From assembly GCF_033097485.1 (NCBI RefSeq), contig NZ_AP028634.1, positions 310,001 through 374,000 on the forward strand: a DNA stretch of 64,000 bases, written 5' to 3'. Positions 17,556 to 26,474 of this stretch are shown here, in pieces (positions within the stretch are counted from its first letter, which is position 1; each line of letters opens with the position of its first letter). The DNA is from Pyrofollis japonicus (lineage in GTDB: Archaea > Thermoproteota > Thermoprotei_A > Sulfolobales > Pyrodictiaceae). A model generated the notes under the pieces. It was not told the DNA's origin, did no database searches, and saw only the letters and a program-made list of their open reading frames with translations. The translations under genes were made by a program, and so were the position numbers.

Positions 17556-17620
17556 CAAAATGATGACAGTAGGGGTTCAGAGCACATGAGGCTATGAAGA
17601 GACCTGTCTCAGCTGATGAT
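17556..17620 (+). ncRNA. C/D box sRNA guiding large-subunit rRNA
   Basis: Box C ATGATGA (17560-17566), 11-nt guide CAGTAGGGGTT (17567-17577), D' CAGA (17578-17581), 12-nt spacer, C' ATGAAGA (17594-17600), 12-nt guide GACCTGTCTCAG (17601-17612), D CTGA (17613-17616). D' CAGA and C' ATGAAGA have paired U-to-A changes at facing kink-turn positions. The second guide is antisense to TGAGACAGGTC, a conserved large-subunit rRNA segment near the sarcin-ricin region; rule-of-five counting points to the G in TGAG. There is no long terminal stem. It lies 57 bp after the zinc-ribbon stop and is perhaps co-transcribed. Confidence 0.85.
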
Positions 17621-17638
17621 CTTATTTTCTGTGCGACT

Positions 17639-17699
17639 ATGTCAGCAAGGAGAATGGTCGTCATCGCTATGCTCTAGAGACCGTCGTATCATCATCCAT
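17639..17699 (-). ncRNA. C/D box sRNA guiding the abutting large-subunit rRNA site
   Basis: On the minus strand: 3-bp stem ATG/CAT, box C ATGATGA (17695-17689), guide TACGACGGTCT (17688-17678), D' TAGA-like (17676-17673), C' ATGACGA (17664-17658), 12-nt guide CCATTCTCCTTG (17657-17646), D CTGA (17645-17642). The first guide is antisense to AGACCGTCGT, which lies directly before the TGAGACAGG target of the sRNA at 17556. The second guide could pair, with one G-U, to CAAGGGGAAT of the large subunit. The two sRNA genes are convergent, about 20 bp apart, between the zinc-ribbon gene and deoC. Confidence 0.8.
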
Positions 17700-17707
17700 T
17701 AGGGTAT

Positions 17708-18427
17708 CTATTTTGCACAAGCCTCCTTATAGCTTTCAATTATCTTTGAAGGAGTACTAGTTCCTATGATATCTGCACCGAGCTGTAGCAGTATTGAGGC
17801 CTGCAGTCCCTGTCTTATACCGCCTGCAGCCTTTATACCGATTCGCGATCGCACATTCTTTTCTCTTAGTACTCTGTCTATGAGTATTACATCGTCTAGT
17901 ATTGTATGCCTAGGCCCGAATCCTGTGCTCGTCTTAATGTAATCGGGCTCAGTACTTTCAACTATTGCCGCTACGACTTTCTGGAGTAACAATGGTGATA
18001 GAGCAGGGGCTTCAACTATTATCTTGCACTTAAGGTTTGCATCCCTACATATGGTCGTTACTGCCTTTATTTCATTTACGTACTGGTTCATTTTTCCGAG
18101 CAAGGCTAATTGGAGATTTGCTACAAAATCTATTTCGTCGGCACCCATAGCTATTAGGTCTTCAACCTCTTTTATCTTTGCTTCTACAGTATGATATCCA
18201 TAAGGGAAGCCAGCGACTGCTCCTAGGCATTTTCTTGTAAGGCTTCTAGCCTCATAGAGGAGTGTTGGGCTTAGTATAAGACACCTAAGGTTGAGTCTTT
18301 CTAGTTCTTCTATTGCGCGTTCTAACTCGTCTCTTGTGCTCCAAGGTCGGAGCACTGCGTGATCTATTCGTGCGGCGATTTCACTGGTAGAGAAAATGCA
18401 TGGATCAAGCTGTCGGGATAGCTTCAT
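17708..18427 (-). CDS. deoC: deoxyribose-phosphate aldolase
   Basis: The 239-aa TIM-barrel enzyme has DEIDFVANL near residue 97, KIIVEAPALSPLLL, the Schiff-base lysine in YIKTSTGFG near residue 163, and IGIKAAGGIR with the second catalytic lysine. It cleaves deoxyribose-5-phosphate to acetaldehyde and glyceraldehyde-3-phosphate, linking deoxynucleoside breakdown to glycolysis. A nucleoside phosphorylase that could feed it lies at 55924. Confidence 0.95.
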   Translation of the reverse strand: MKLSRQLDPCIFSTSEIAARIDHAVLRPWSTRDELERAIEELERLNLRCLILSPTLLYEARSLTRKCLGAVAGFPYGYHTVEAKIKEVEDLIAMGADEIDFVANLQLALLGKMNQYVNEIKAVTTICRDANLKCKIIVEAPALSPLLLQKVVAAIVESTEPDYIKTSTGFGPRHTILDDVILIDRVLREKNVRSRIGIKAAGGIRQGLQASILLQLGADIIGTSTPSKIIESYKEACAK

Positions 18428-18493
18428 ATCTCTCAGTCCGCGATAATGTCTTCCTGGCTTGTTAAAAGTAAAAACTTGTTGGCTGCATGAGGG

Positions 18494-19660
18494 CTATTCT
18501 ATCCAATCTCCTGTCTCTATTTTCTCTGGCAAGTACTTGTCAGCTAGGAATCGGAGACCTTTGCTAGTTAATGCTTCTATTTCGAGTTTTGCTTTTCTTT
18601 CGAGGAATATGTCTATTTCTATTTGCCACTTCTTTGTCTGGAACCACTTGTAGTTTCGTAATTCGTAGGCCCTCTTTATGTCAGCGTCTTTTGCCTTTAT
18701 TATGTAGTTTCTTCTTTCTTGCTCTGTTAGATATGGCTTTTTGCGTCTATATCCAAAGATATCTGTCATGCTGACTCCTATAAAGCGCGCGGCAGGGGTC
18801 GCAAGACGCTCACTTTCATAGCTCAGTGTTATTGAGCCTATTTTGAACACGCTATAAATGTACCATCCGTATGGGTCAGCATCGGTTAAGATGTATACTG
18901 GAAGCCCTAGTTCTTCGTTTAGCCTGCGCACAAATCGGCGTGTGGCTCTATCCGGTTGCCCGGCGCTTGTTATCAGTATTGCTTTATGTTTCTTCCAGAA
19001 ACCTATCCTATGAAGTTGCTGAAATACTGCATCTTTCTCTACAACCAGGACATACTCTGCATCAACATCGACGAATTCTATTAGGTCGGGTGTTGGCTCA
19101 ATTGCATAAGCTCCATGCCCCATCTTGCTGAGATCGATAACGTCTCCTCCACTTCTAATCCTCATATTGCCTACGACTTTGCCCTTCTCCTTGCTAAGTA
19201 TGAGCATTTCCTCTCTGAGTAGTCCCGTAAATACCTCAATGTCTCTAATGACGGCGTCTGATTCACGCTGTTCATCCCAAGTGTTTTCCTCGTGTTTGCG
19301 CCCGCCTGGCTCTCTGTAGACTATTGTGTGTTTACCACGATAATAGAGGTCACGGATTGTTGGGTACTCGTTCCTCTCAAGAGCTTCGTAGATTATTCTA
19401 GCCATTAGCATTGTTTGCATGAATTTCTTTGATTCGTGAAGATCGAAGAAGCTTCTGCTTAGTTTCTCGGGACCAAGAAGCAATAGCTTTCGTTTCTCGT
19501 CATATATTGTGTTAGCTAGTGTGCGCTTAGGTAAAACTATAGTTGGGTTATCGCCTCTTTTTATTTGTTCTAGAATCTCTCTAAATCGTTCACGAAATAC
19601 TTGCAGAGCTCTCTTACGCGCCTCAATATCCGCCTTATCAACATAGTCCTCTATTGACAT
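18494..19660 (-). CDS. top6A: DNA topoisomerase VI subunit A
   Basis: The 388-aa Spo11-like subunit has the catalytic tyrosine in TIRDLYYRGKH near residue 105 and a Toprim domain with VVEKDAVFQQL (Glu) and ILTDADPYGWYIY (DxD). With subunit B it makes a type IIB topoisomerase that cuts both strands with two-base overhangs. The gene starts 11 bp after the end of top6B and shares its transcript. Confidence 0.97.
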   Translation of the reverse strand: MSIEDYVDKADIEARKRALQVFRERFREILEQIKRGDNPTIVLPKRTLANTIYDEKRKLLLLGPEKLSRSFFDLHESKKFMQTMLMARIIYEALERNEYPTIRDLYYRGKHTIVYREPGGRKHEENTWDEQRESDAVIRDIEVFTGLLREEMLILSKEKGKVVGNMRIRSGGDVIDLSKMGHGAYAIEPTPDLIEFVDVDAEYVLVVEKDAVFQQLHRIGFWKKHKAILITSAGQPDRATRRFVRRLNEELGLPVYILTDADPYGWYIYSVFKIGSITLSYESERLATPAARFIGVSMTDIFGYRRKKPYLTEQERRNYIIKAKDADIKRAYELRNYKWFQTKKWQIEIDIFLERKAKLEIEALTSKGLRFLADKYLPEKIETGDWIE

Positions 19661-19671
19661 AATATCCCCTC

Positions 19672-21267
19672 TTACTCTTCTATACTAACCTCCAGCCCCT
19701 CAACAAGTTTTACAAAGTCTTCATCTTCAAGCCTTAAGCGCCTCTTCATAGCAGTTAGCAGCATCTCTTGCACTGTTTTCTCGTCCACATCTTTCAATAT
19801 AGTTGCAAGGCTTTTTGCAACTTCTGGTGTGTATTTAACAAATGTAATAACTCTTCTTTTTGCCTCTTCTTCACGTCTCTTCTGCATCAAGTATAAACGA
19901 AGCTTACGTGCTGCTTCCCTTAGTGCATTACGTAATTCATGCTCTATTTCGGGTACATCAGCTACACTTTCTTTACCAACACCTTTATACGGAACCTTTG
20001 TACTTGCGATATGTGTTAATACTGCTATCGGAGCAGGAAATACTACCATGTAATCTTTCCAGTTGAAGTTACGTGGGTCAACAACTTTCCATGCGACATC
20101 GGATTTTTCATCATATAGTAAAGGTATTTTATTAGCATAGCGTAAAAGTAAAGGTTCGTTTGCGGGCGGTATTTCCCCGCCATAAGCTATACCTACTTCT
20201 ATTATAAAGGGGTGGCCTTCATAGGCCTTAGGGCGACGTGAAACTGCTACAACAAATTCAGGTTTAAGAATTGCTCGAAGACCCGCCTCTATTATTTCTG
20301 GGCCAAATGGAGATAGTGAGTCTGCTGAAGGAGGGCGGAACTTGGGGTATTCTCTTAGTTTACGAGCCAATTCGCTTAGGAAACTATCACTAAGCTTCTG
20401 AGGATTCAAATTGGGATCTATTTTAGCCCATTTGAGGAAGGCCTCTGCGGTTTTCCTCCCAACTCCCTGAAATGCTGAAACGAGGAATTCAAGCATTGAA
20501 TTAGCTTGTACATCTTTTATTAATCGCTTTAATTGTTCTATATCTACACCATGGGGATGGGGCTTTACTTCTCTCGGTGGACGTGGCATCTTGTCTATAG
20601 AATGTTTATACGTAACCATGTTACCTTCAGGGTCTATGAATATTATGTCTGCATAGGGTGTAGCTATTGCTGTCCTCTTTATGTACTCATATACTCTGCT
20701 TCGGGCCCTTGACCAGTCACCTTCTATAACGACGCTTATCCGTGTACCATGCCATAGTGCCTTATTCTCATGCTCGGCATAGCTCAATATTATTGGCCGA
20801 TTATGCTCTATATCTATTTTGAGTTTATAATAATATATCTTTGAGAAGCCTATTGGAGACGTATAAACCTCTACGGGCTTACCAGTCTTTATCTGACCGT
20901 AGAGTATGGCCATTTTTGCACCGAGTCCAAATCTGCCTCTCGCCTGTCTGAGCTTATACTTAGAACTGAAAAGAACTTGGCCGAACGCTTGTGGCACATA
21001 CTTAGGGTTTATCCCTATACCATTATCCTCTACCGTTATCCTATAATGGTCAGGATTATCCTCAAGCCTTTCAATAACAACCATTATTCGCGGCTTTATT
21101 CCATAAACATCTGTAGCGTCAAGAGCATTTTCAACAAGTTCTCTAATTGTCTGATACAGCGCCCTTGATGGGCTTCCGAATCCAGCTATCTCCCTGTGTT
21201 CATAGAAGAACTGCGATGGCGTCATACTGCGATATTTTTCTCTTACCGTTTCCTGTACCTTGCTCAT
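19672..21267 (-). CDS. top6B: DNA topoisomerase VI subunit B
   Basis: The GHKL ATPase subunit is 531 aa from ATG 21267, chosen because AGAAGGGGG precedes it and MSKVQETVREKYRSMTPSQF fits the family (the frame opens at 21294). ELVENALDA (N box), EDNGIGI and GRFGLGAKM (lid) form the ATP site. A helix-two-turn-helix region (FQGVGRKTAEAFLKWA) and the transducer domain follow. It powers DNA transport by subunit A. Confidence 0.97.
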   Translation of the reverse strand: MSKVQETVREKYRSMTPSQFFYEHREIAGFGSPSRALYQTIRELVENALDATDVYGIKPRIMVVIERLEDNPDHYRITVEDNGIGINPKYVPQAFGQVLFSSKYKLRQARGRFGLGAKMAILYGQIKTGKPVEVYTSPIGFSKIYYYKLKIDIEHNRPIILSYAEHENKALWHGTRISVVIEGDWSRARSRVYEYIKRTAIATPYADIIFIDPEGNMVTYKHSIDKMPRPPREVKPHPHGVDIEQLKRLIKDVQANSMLEFLVSAFQGVGRKTAEAFLKWAKIDPNLNPQKLSDSFLSELARKLREYPKFRPPSADSLSPFGPEIIEAGLRAILKPEFVVAVSRRPKAYEGHPFIIEVGIAYGGEIPPANEPLLLRYANKIPLLYDEKSDVAWKVVDPRNFNWKDYMVVFPAPIAVLTHIASTKVPYKGVGKESVADVPEIEHELRNALREAARKLRLYLMQKRREEEAKRRVITFVKYTPEVAKSLATILKDVDEKTVQEMLLTAMKRRLRLEDEDFVKLVEGLEVSIEE

Positions 21268-21405
21268 GCGGCCCCCTTCTAGTCTCTCTAGCAATTATTC
21301 CCTTAAAACTAGTTAGCTACATCCATAGCCAAATGTTTTCACAATATAGGATAGAAACCGAAACAATTACGCTAAATAAATAGTTTACTATTATCAAAGA
21401 CCAAA

Positions 21406-21840
21406 ATGATTCAAAAGATACAATGCAATACTCGGCTGAGCAAAATGAGAGCACTCTCACCCATATTATCAGCAGTAATACTTGTTATGGCAACTATTGC
21501 TGCGGGAGTAATAGTATACCAATACTTTATGAGCGTTGTAAATAGCGCAGCATCAAAGCCAATTCTCTATGTAAGCAATGCCCAATACATCGATACTATA
21601 AAGAAAATATTTATAACAATCTACAATTCGGGGCCAAAAACAATAACCATAGATAGTGCCGAAATATTTTGTACAAATAATAATTCAAAAACAGTTAATA
21701 TTTCAGAAACAATAAACGTTGATCATTCAAAAACGATAATAGTAGATATCGGCGGCGATTGCGTGCCATCATATATAGTACTAAATTATAGCGATAGTAC
21801 GGGACGAAGTTATTCATCAAATCCAATAAGAATTTCTTAA
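21406..21840 (+). CDS. type IV pilin-like protein (class III signal peptide)
   Basis: The 144-aa protein has a short basic leader and the segment MRALSPILSAVILVMATIAA, matching archaellin/pilin N-termini where the prepilin peptidase cuts before LSPIL. The hydrophobic helix is followed by a beta-rich, Asn/Ser/Thr-rich domain with one cysteine pair (FCTNN, DCVPS). It is first in an operon with a secretion ATPase and a TadC-like membrane protein, so it is the likely pilus subunit. A TATA-like TAAATAAATA about 30 bp before ATG 21406 suggests a near-leaderless transcript; ATG 21445 is a possible alternative. Confidence 0.85.
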   Translation: MIQKIQCNTRLSKMRALSPILSAVILVMATIAAGVIVYQYFMSVVNSAASKPILYVSNAQYIDTIKKIFITIYNSGPKTITIDSAEIFCTNNNSKTVNISETINVDHSKTIIVDIGGDCVPSYIVLNYSDSTGRSYSSNPIRIS

Positions 21841-21927
21841 AACAAATGTAAATATACATATTAACTCTAAATTCCTAAGCGATATAATACCGAGTATTAA
21901 TTTTATTCAAGCAAAGGTGAATAGGAA

Positions 21928-23448
21928 ATGCATATTTTGAAAACAGAAGAAGGCCTTAGTTCATATCTCAAGCCTATACGTTGTACACTTAATCTTAGAA
22001 AGATTATTGACGAACACCGCGTTTGCGGTGTTGTAAAGATACAAATAGGAATTACCGACGACAGCGAGATAGTATATTGCGTTAATGAGCCTCTCATAAA
22101 CGAGCTAGAATCTGATAATACGATTAGGGATAGCGTACTGCGATTTATAGATGCCCTTTTCTCTGAGAACATTGATCCTGATTCATTAACAAATAAAGAG
22201 GTAATAAGCAAAATCACTCAAGAATATAATATTAATTCGGAAATAATATTAAGAAATTTTACTAAAATAATATATTTTATTCGAAAAATACTCAGTGGCT
22301 ATGGTAAGCTTTATCCACTAACTAGGGACAAGTACGTCGAGGAAATAGTTGTTAATAGGCCTAACTCCCATATAATGGTGTTTTACTGGCCAAAAAATCT
22401 TGGCTGGATACGTACAAACATTTTCCTTAATGCTGTTGAACTAGATAATATAGTCATAAGACTTTCACGGTTAGCTGGAAGAGAACTAAGTATAGCACAT
22501 CCCTATGTTGAGGCGCCGCTGCCTGATGGTAACAGAATAGCTGCAACATTCTCCAGCGAGGTATCAAGATTCGGGTCGTCATTAGTTATACGTAGACATA
22601 GAGAAGAGCCCTTGACTCCGGTAGATATTGTAAAGATGGGAATGATGTCCTCACTTTACATAGCTTATTTATGGCTACTGATACGCTACCATGGAAGTAT
22701 TATAATAGCAGGTCCAACCGCCTCAGGAAAAACAACACTACTGCAAGCGCTCTTACTCCTTATTCCACCTTACGAGAGAGTCATAACGATAGAAGATACA
22801 CCTGAATTAAATTTAAGCCATCACGATAACTGGGACAGCCTTGTAACCAGAGACATTCATATCACAGATAGAGACGAGGAAATAGACATGCTCGCACTCA
22901 CAAAATTTGCTCTACGTAGGCGGCCCGACTTTTTCGTAATAGGAGAAGTAAGAGGTGAAGAAGCACGTGTACTAGTACACGCTGCAGCTAGCGGACATGG
23001 TGCACTCACGACACTTCATGCCGATAGTGCGTACTCGGTTATTCAAAGGCTCAAAGCAAGTCCAATAAAGATAGGGGAAAGTTTTCTCCAGCTAATATGG
23101 AGCATTATAGTCCTACGTCGGCTCAAAATACCAGGTAAGGGAGAAGTTAGAAGAGTAGTAGAGATACACGAAGTCATACCCCATAATAATCGCATAGTTC
23201 TTAAGAAAATAGCAAGTCTCGACATAGGTGAGGATAGACTCCTTCCCGAAGATCCAGAAGAACTCTTTAATAATAGCTATAGACTAAAAACGTTAATAAA
23301 CTATTTTCTAAAAGATAAGAATACTTTAATAAATGAACTATTATCTATGAAATCCTTTATAGATCAATGCGATAATTGTAATTTTAATCAATTTATTAAG
23401 AATATTAAGAAATACTATATGAAAGAGAAATTATCTCATATATATTGA
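21928..23448 (+). CDS. type II/IV secretion system ATPase (archaeal pilus, TadA/FlaI-like)
   Basis: The 506-aa ATPase has Walker A GPTASGKTT near residue 262, IEDTPEL (Asp box), Walker B FFVIGEVRGEE near residue 335 and the HAAASGHGALTTLHAD His box. An N-terminal domain of about 220 residues precedes the core, as in GspE/FlaI archaeal relatives. It should hexamerise at the membrane and drive assembly of the pilin encoded upstream with the TadC-like protein downstream. The SD AGGTGAAT fits ATG 21928. Confidence 0.92.
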   Translation: MHILKTEEGLSSYLKPIRCTLNLRKIIDEHRVCGVVKIQIGITDDSEIVYCVNEPLINELESDNTIRDSVLRFIDALFSENIDPDSLTNKEVISKITQEYNINSEIILRNFTKIIYFIRKILSGYGKLYPLTRDKYVEEIVVNRPNSHIMVFYWPKNLGWIRTNIFLNAVELDNIVIRLSRLAGRELSIAHPYVEAPLPDGNRIAATFSSEVSRFGSSLVIRRHREEPLTPVDIVKMGMMSSLYIAYLWLLIRYHGSIIIAGPTASGKTTLLQALLLLIPPYERVITIEDTPELNLSHHDNWDSLVTRDIHITDRDEEIDMLALTKFALRRRPDFFVIGEVRGEEARVLVHAAASGHGALTTLHADSAYSVIQRLKASPIKIGESFLQLIWSIIVLRRLKIPGKGEVRRVVEIHEVIPHNNRIVLKKIASLDIGEDRLLPEDPEELFNNSYRLKTLINYFLKDKNTLINELLSMKSFIDQCDNCNFNQFIKNIKKYYMKEKLSHIY

Positions 23449-23466
23449 TAATAAGAGGGCAGAGTC

Positions 23467-24753
23467 ATGCTAAAAACTAGCAACATATCCGAAGAAAAGC
23501 TCCTGGCTGAGACACCACTATTCTTCTTATTCTCATTACCTCTTATTATGGGAGGAAAACCACCACATTTGTTACTAGAAGAATTACAAAAAGATCCAGA
23601 TAAACAAAAATATTTAAAAGAATATACAAAAGTTTCAAAACAATATTTGAAGATTTTGAAAACATCATTAAGTGATATAGGAGCTCTAAATATTGTTTCA
23701 AATTTAATAAAAGATAAATTTCTATCAAATATATTAAAAGAGTATATATTTCTTTATATAACAAGAGGGAACCATTTAGACTCATTGTATAAGCTAATAG
23801 AGCAAGTTACAAAAGAGCTTATAATTAGAATAAATAATAAATTATCATTCTTACAACAATTATTAGAATTTGTTGTTATTACATTGTCATTGTTTTCTTT
23901 AGTAGTAATTATATCAAAAATAACAATAAATTATTATCATATTCTTCTATTATTCACATCTTTAAATATATTTTTTATTATTATAATACCTTTCTCGAAG
24001 ATTCAAATAATGGAAGTTTATCTAGAACCTCAACTTAATTCGAAATTTCATATTGACATGCTATATTTGACTTTAATTATGCTAGAAATATTTGCTTTAA
24101 TAAAAGATATGAATTATCTATTAATAGCATCATTTTTACTTATATTTATAATAAATATTATATCAATTAAAGGGCTAATTAGCTCAATAAAGCAAATCGA
24201 TAATATACTGTATACTATCAGAATTATTACTGATTTTTTATCTGTGCGTGCACCAAGTCAGCAGCTCATGAAGATACTGGCGAGTGACCAGAGAGTACCC
24301 CGTGATATAATATACGTGATGAAAGGCGGCATATCCGGCAGATCCATTACTCATAGCTCCTTAGTCGCTGAAATAATTACTAGCATATTATCCAGTGGGA
24401 AAAAAGCACTAGCAGCAATGCGTATCATCGGGAGCATTCTTGAAGCAATAAATGCTGGCATGAAGAGAGTAGTACATTCTTTACTTATTCAGCTTACTCT
24501 CCTTGTCGGGGCTGTTGCAGTATACGAGGTAGCATTTAAGAAGGTAGTAGAAATCTTTTCAGCGTATGGTTACAGTATAGACGTATTTACCTACGTTCCC
24601 TGGAATGGTGTCAACATTGTTTATAAAGCTATATCTATAAGTGTTGGGATTGTCAGCATGATCCTATGCTATATCATGCTCGGAAGAAGAGGTCTTTCAA
24701 TAAACTTCGCAACACCATTATTAGTTTTCCTAACAAAAATAATTATCTCATAA
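23467..24753 (+). CDS. TadC-like pilus assembly membrane protein
   Basis: The 428-aa protein has hydrophobic segments near residues 135-175, 195-250 and 330-425, in the arrangement of archaeal TadC/FlaJ (type II secretion F domain) proteins, as a platform for the ATPase. It starts 18 bp after the ATPase stop. The middle (about 23590-24240) is strikingly A+T-rich with runs of AAT and ATA codons, unlike the flanking genes, and the last third returns to normal composition. The convergent mtnA ends 12 bp away. Confidence 0.82.
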   Translation: MLKTSNISEEKLLAETPLFFLFSLPLIMGGKPPHLLLEELQKDPDKQKYLKEYTKVSKQYLKILKTSLSDIGALNIVSNLIKDKFLSNILKEYIFLYITRGNHLDSLYKLIEQVTKELIIRINNKLSFLQQLLEFVVITLSLFSLVVIISKITINYYHILLLFTSLNIFFIIIIPFSKIQIMEVYLEPQLNSKFHIDMLYLTLIMLEIFALIKDMNYLLIASFLLIFIINIISIKGLISSIKQIDNILYTIRIITDFLSVRAPSQQLMKILASDQRVPRDIIYVMKGGISGRSITHSSLVAEIITSILSSGKKALAAMRIIGSILEAINAGMKRVVHSLLIQLTLLVGAVAVYEVAFKKVVEIFSAYGYSIDVFTYVPWNGVNIVYKAISISVGIVSMILCYIMLGRRGLSINFATPLLVFLTKIIIS

Positions 24754-24765
24754 AAAAGTAAAGTT

Positions 24766-25839
24766 TTATTGCTCTTTTATAACACGCCTAATGTTCTCTT
24801 TATATGGAGGTGTTATGATTCCTTTCTCTGTTACCAATGCCGTCACCAAGGATGGCGGTGTGATGTCAAAGGCGGGGTTAAGCACATTTACTGAAGGAAC
24901 AGTTATTGCTACCTTACCGAGCACAGTACGTACTTCATCAGGCGAACGTTCCTCTATCGGTATATTGTCACCTTCTATTGATAAATCAAACGTCGAGGAT
25001 GGGGCAACTACGTAGAACGGTACACGGTGTTTTGAGGCCATTGTAGCTATCATGTATGTTCCTATCTTGTTTGCTACAAAACCGTCAGATGATATGCGGT
25101 CAGCCCCGACAAAGACCTTGTGAACAAGACCCTTGTACATTACGTAGCCAACCATGTTATCAGTTATAAGTGTGGCCGGAATACCCTCTTTTACAAGTTC
25201 CCATACCGTTAATCGTGCTCCTTGAAGCAGAGGCCGCGTCTCAGTAGCTATGACTTTAATATTCTTGCCTTCCTCGAATGCTGCTCGTATAACGCCGAGA
25301 GCCGTGCCATAACCTCCTGTTGCAAGTGCTCCCGTATTACAGTGAGTCAATATTGTTTCTCCATCCTCCACCAGCTTGGCGCCTAGCTTACCCATCTCCA
25401 CGTTTTGCTTAACATCTTCCTCGTGGATTCTCTTCGCTTCCTCAACAACCGAGTTTATTACGGCATCAACTCCCCTAGACGACGCCTGGCTAGCTTTTCG
25501 CATAACCCTGTCCAAAGCCCAGAACAAGTTATAGGCTGTTGGCCTTGTCGATGCAAGCACATTGCGTGCTCTTTCTAGTCTCTGCAACAATACATTAACA
25601 TCATTTGTATTCGAATACACAGCTGCAAGGGCCATACCATAGGCGGCTGCAATACCTATAGCAGGTGCGCCACGTATTTCCATATCCTTTATTGCTTGAG
25701 CAACACGTTCATAATCCTTGGTCTCTCTATATACCTCTTCCCAAGGAATAAGCCTTGTATCTAGCCACCTAAAACGCGGCCCATCTTTTTCCTCAACCCA
25801 CTCCATAGGCTTTATCTTTAATTTGTCAAGAATGCTCAA
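24766..25839 (-). CDS. mtnA: S-methyl-5-thioribose-1-phosphate isomerase
   Basis: The 357-aa protein has family marks MEIRGAPAIGIAAAYGMALA, HCNTGALATGGYGTALG with the catalytic cysteine near residue 166, and VFVGADRISSDGFVANKIGT with the catalytic aspartate. This separates it from eIF2B-like and ribose-bisphosphate isomerase relatives. It converts MTR-1-P to MTRu-1-P in methionine salvage. It is convergent with the pilus operon. Confidence 0.92.
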   Translation of the reverse strand: MSILDKLKIKPMEWVEEKDGPRFRWLDTRLIPWEEVYRETKDYERVAQAIKDMEIRGAPAIGIAAAYGMALAAVYSNTNDVNVLLQRLERARNVLASTRPTAYNLFWALDRVMRKASQASSRGVDAVINSVVEEAKRIHEEDVKQNVEMGKLGAKLVEDGETILTHCNTGALATGGYGTALGVIRAAFEEGKNIKVIATETRPLLQGARLTVWELVKEGIPATLITDNMVGYVMYKGLVHKVFVGADRISSDGFVANKIGTYMIATMASKHRVPFYVVAPSSTFDLSIEGDNIPIEERSPDEVRTVLGKVAITVPSVNVLNPAFDITPPSLVTALVTEKGIITPPYKENIRRVIKEQ

Positions 25840-25925
25840 CGCATCTCTACCATATCCCTTACAAGAAAAGGAGGGAGGATAAAAGCAGGAACGGCGAACT
25901 ACTTCAACTTCTCTCGGGGGTATAT

Positions 25926-26474
25926 GTGTCTGAAAAAGGCCGCAAAGCCGTCCTGATACTTCACGATATTCCTTGGGGCATTGAAATAGTTGAGGGAAAA
26001 GACATCATAGAACATATACTCGGAAAACTTCCAAGGACTAATTTACACGTACTTGAAGCGCTTTATTTGCTCTACAAAAAACACGCCATATTATTTACTG
26101 CCGAAGATAGTGAAGCCAGTTTCGAAGAACTTATGAGGCTATATAGTGTAAGCAACCCCTATGCATGGGTCGAGTTTGAGGTTTACCTTGATCTCAAGAG
26201 AAGGGGGCGACATCCCGTACCCGGACCCAGGCCTCATACACTATTGCTAAAGAAGAGGAAAAATGAAAACAAGTACACTCATTATGTGCTTGTTCTCGAA
26301 GAAAACAGACCAGTGACCCTCGAGACCCTTTACTCTTTTATACGAGAAGCATATAGTAATGATTGGGAACCAGTCCTAGCCATAGTAGATCGGTACGGAG
26401 ACATAACATACTATGAGGCACTATTATTTAGGCCTGGCGAGACACGGCTTGCAGAATACGGAGAAAGGACATGA
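25926..26474 (+). CDS. tRNA-splicing endonuclease-like subunit, probably structural
   Basis: The 182-aa protein starts at GTG after GGGGGT. The C-terminal part (FEVYLDLKRRGRHPVPGPRP, then DRYGDITYYEALLF) follows the EndA fold. The catalytic Tyr-His-Lys triad is not evident: the expected GxxFGxDFxVY stretch is replaced by PRPHTLLLKK. Crenarchaeal splicing endonucleases pair a catalytic and a structural EndA paralogue, and this looks like the structural one. It overlaps hisS by 4 bp (ATGA), so the two are translated together. Confidence 0.7.
   Translation: MSEKGRKAVLILHDIPWGIEIVEGKDIIEHILGKLPRTNLHVLEALYLLYKKHAILFTAEDSEASFEELMRLYSVSNPYAWVEFEVYLDLKRRGRHPVPGPRPHTLLLKKRKNENKYTHYVLVLEENRPVTLETLYSFIREAYSNDWEPVLAIVDRYGDITYYEALLFRPGETRLAEYGERT

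Noticed and set aside
20977-21168. Plus-strand frames inside topoisomerase VI genes
   Set aside because: They are shadows of top6B and top6A.
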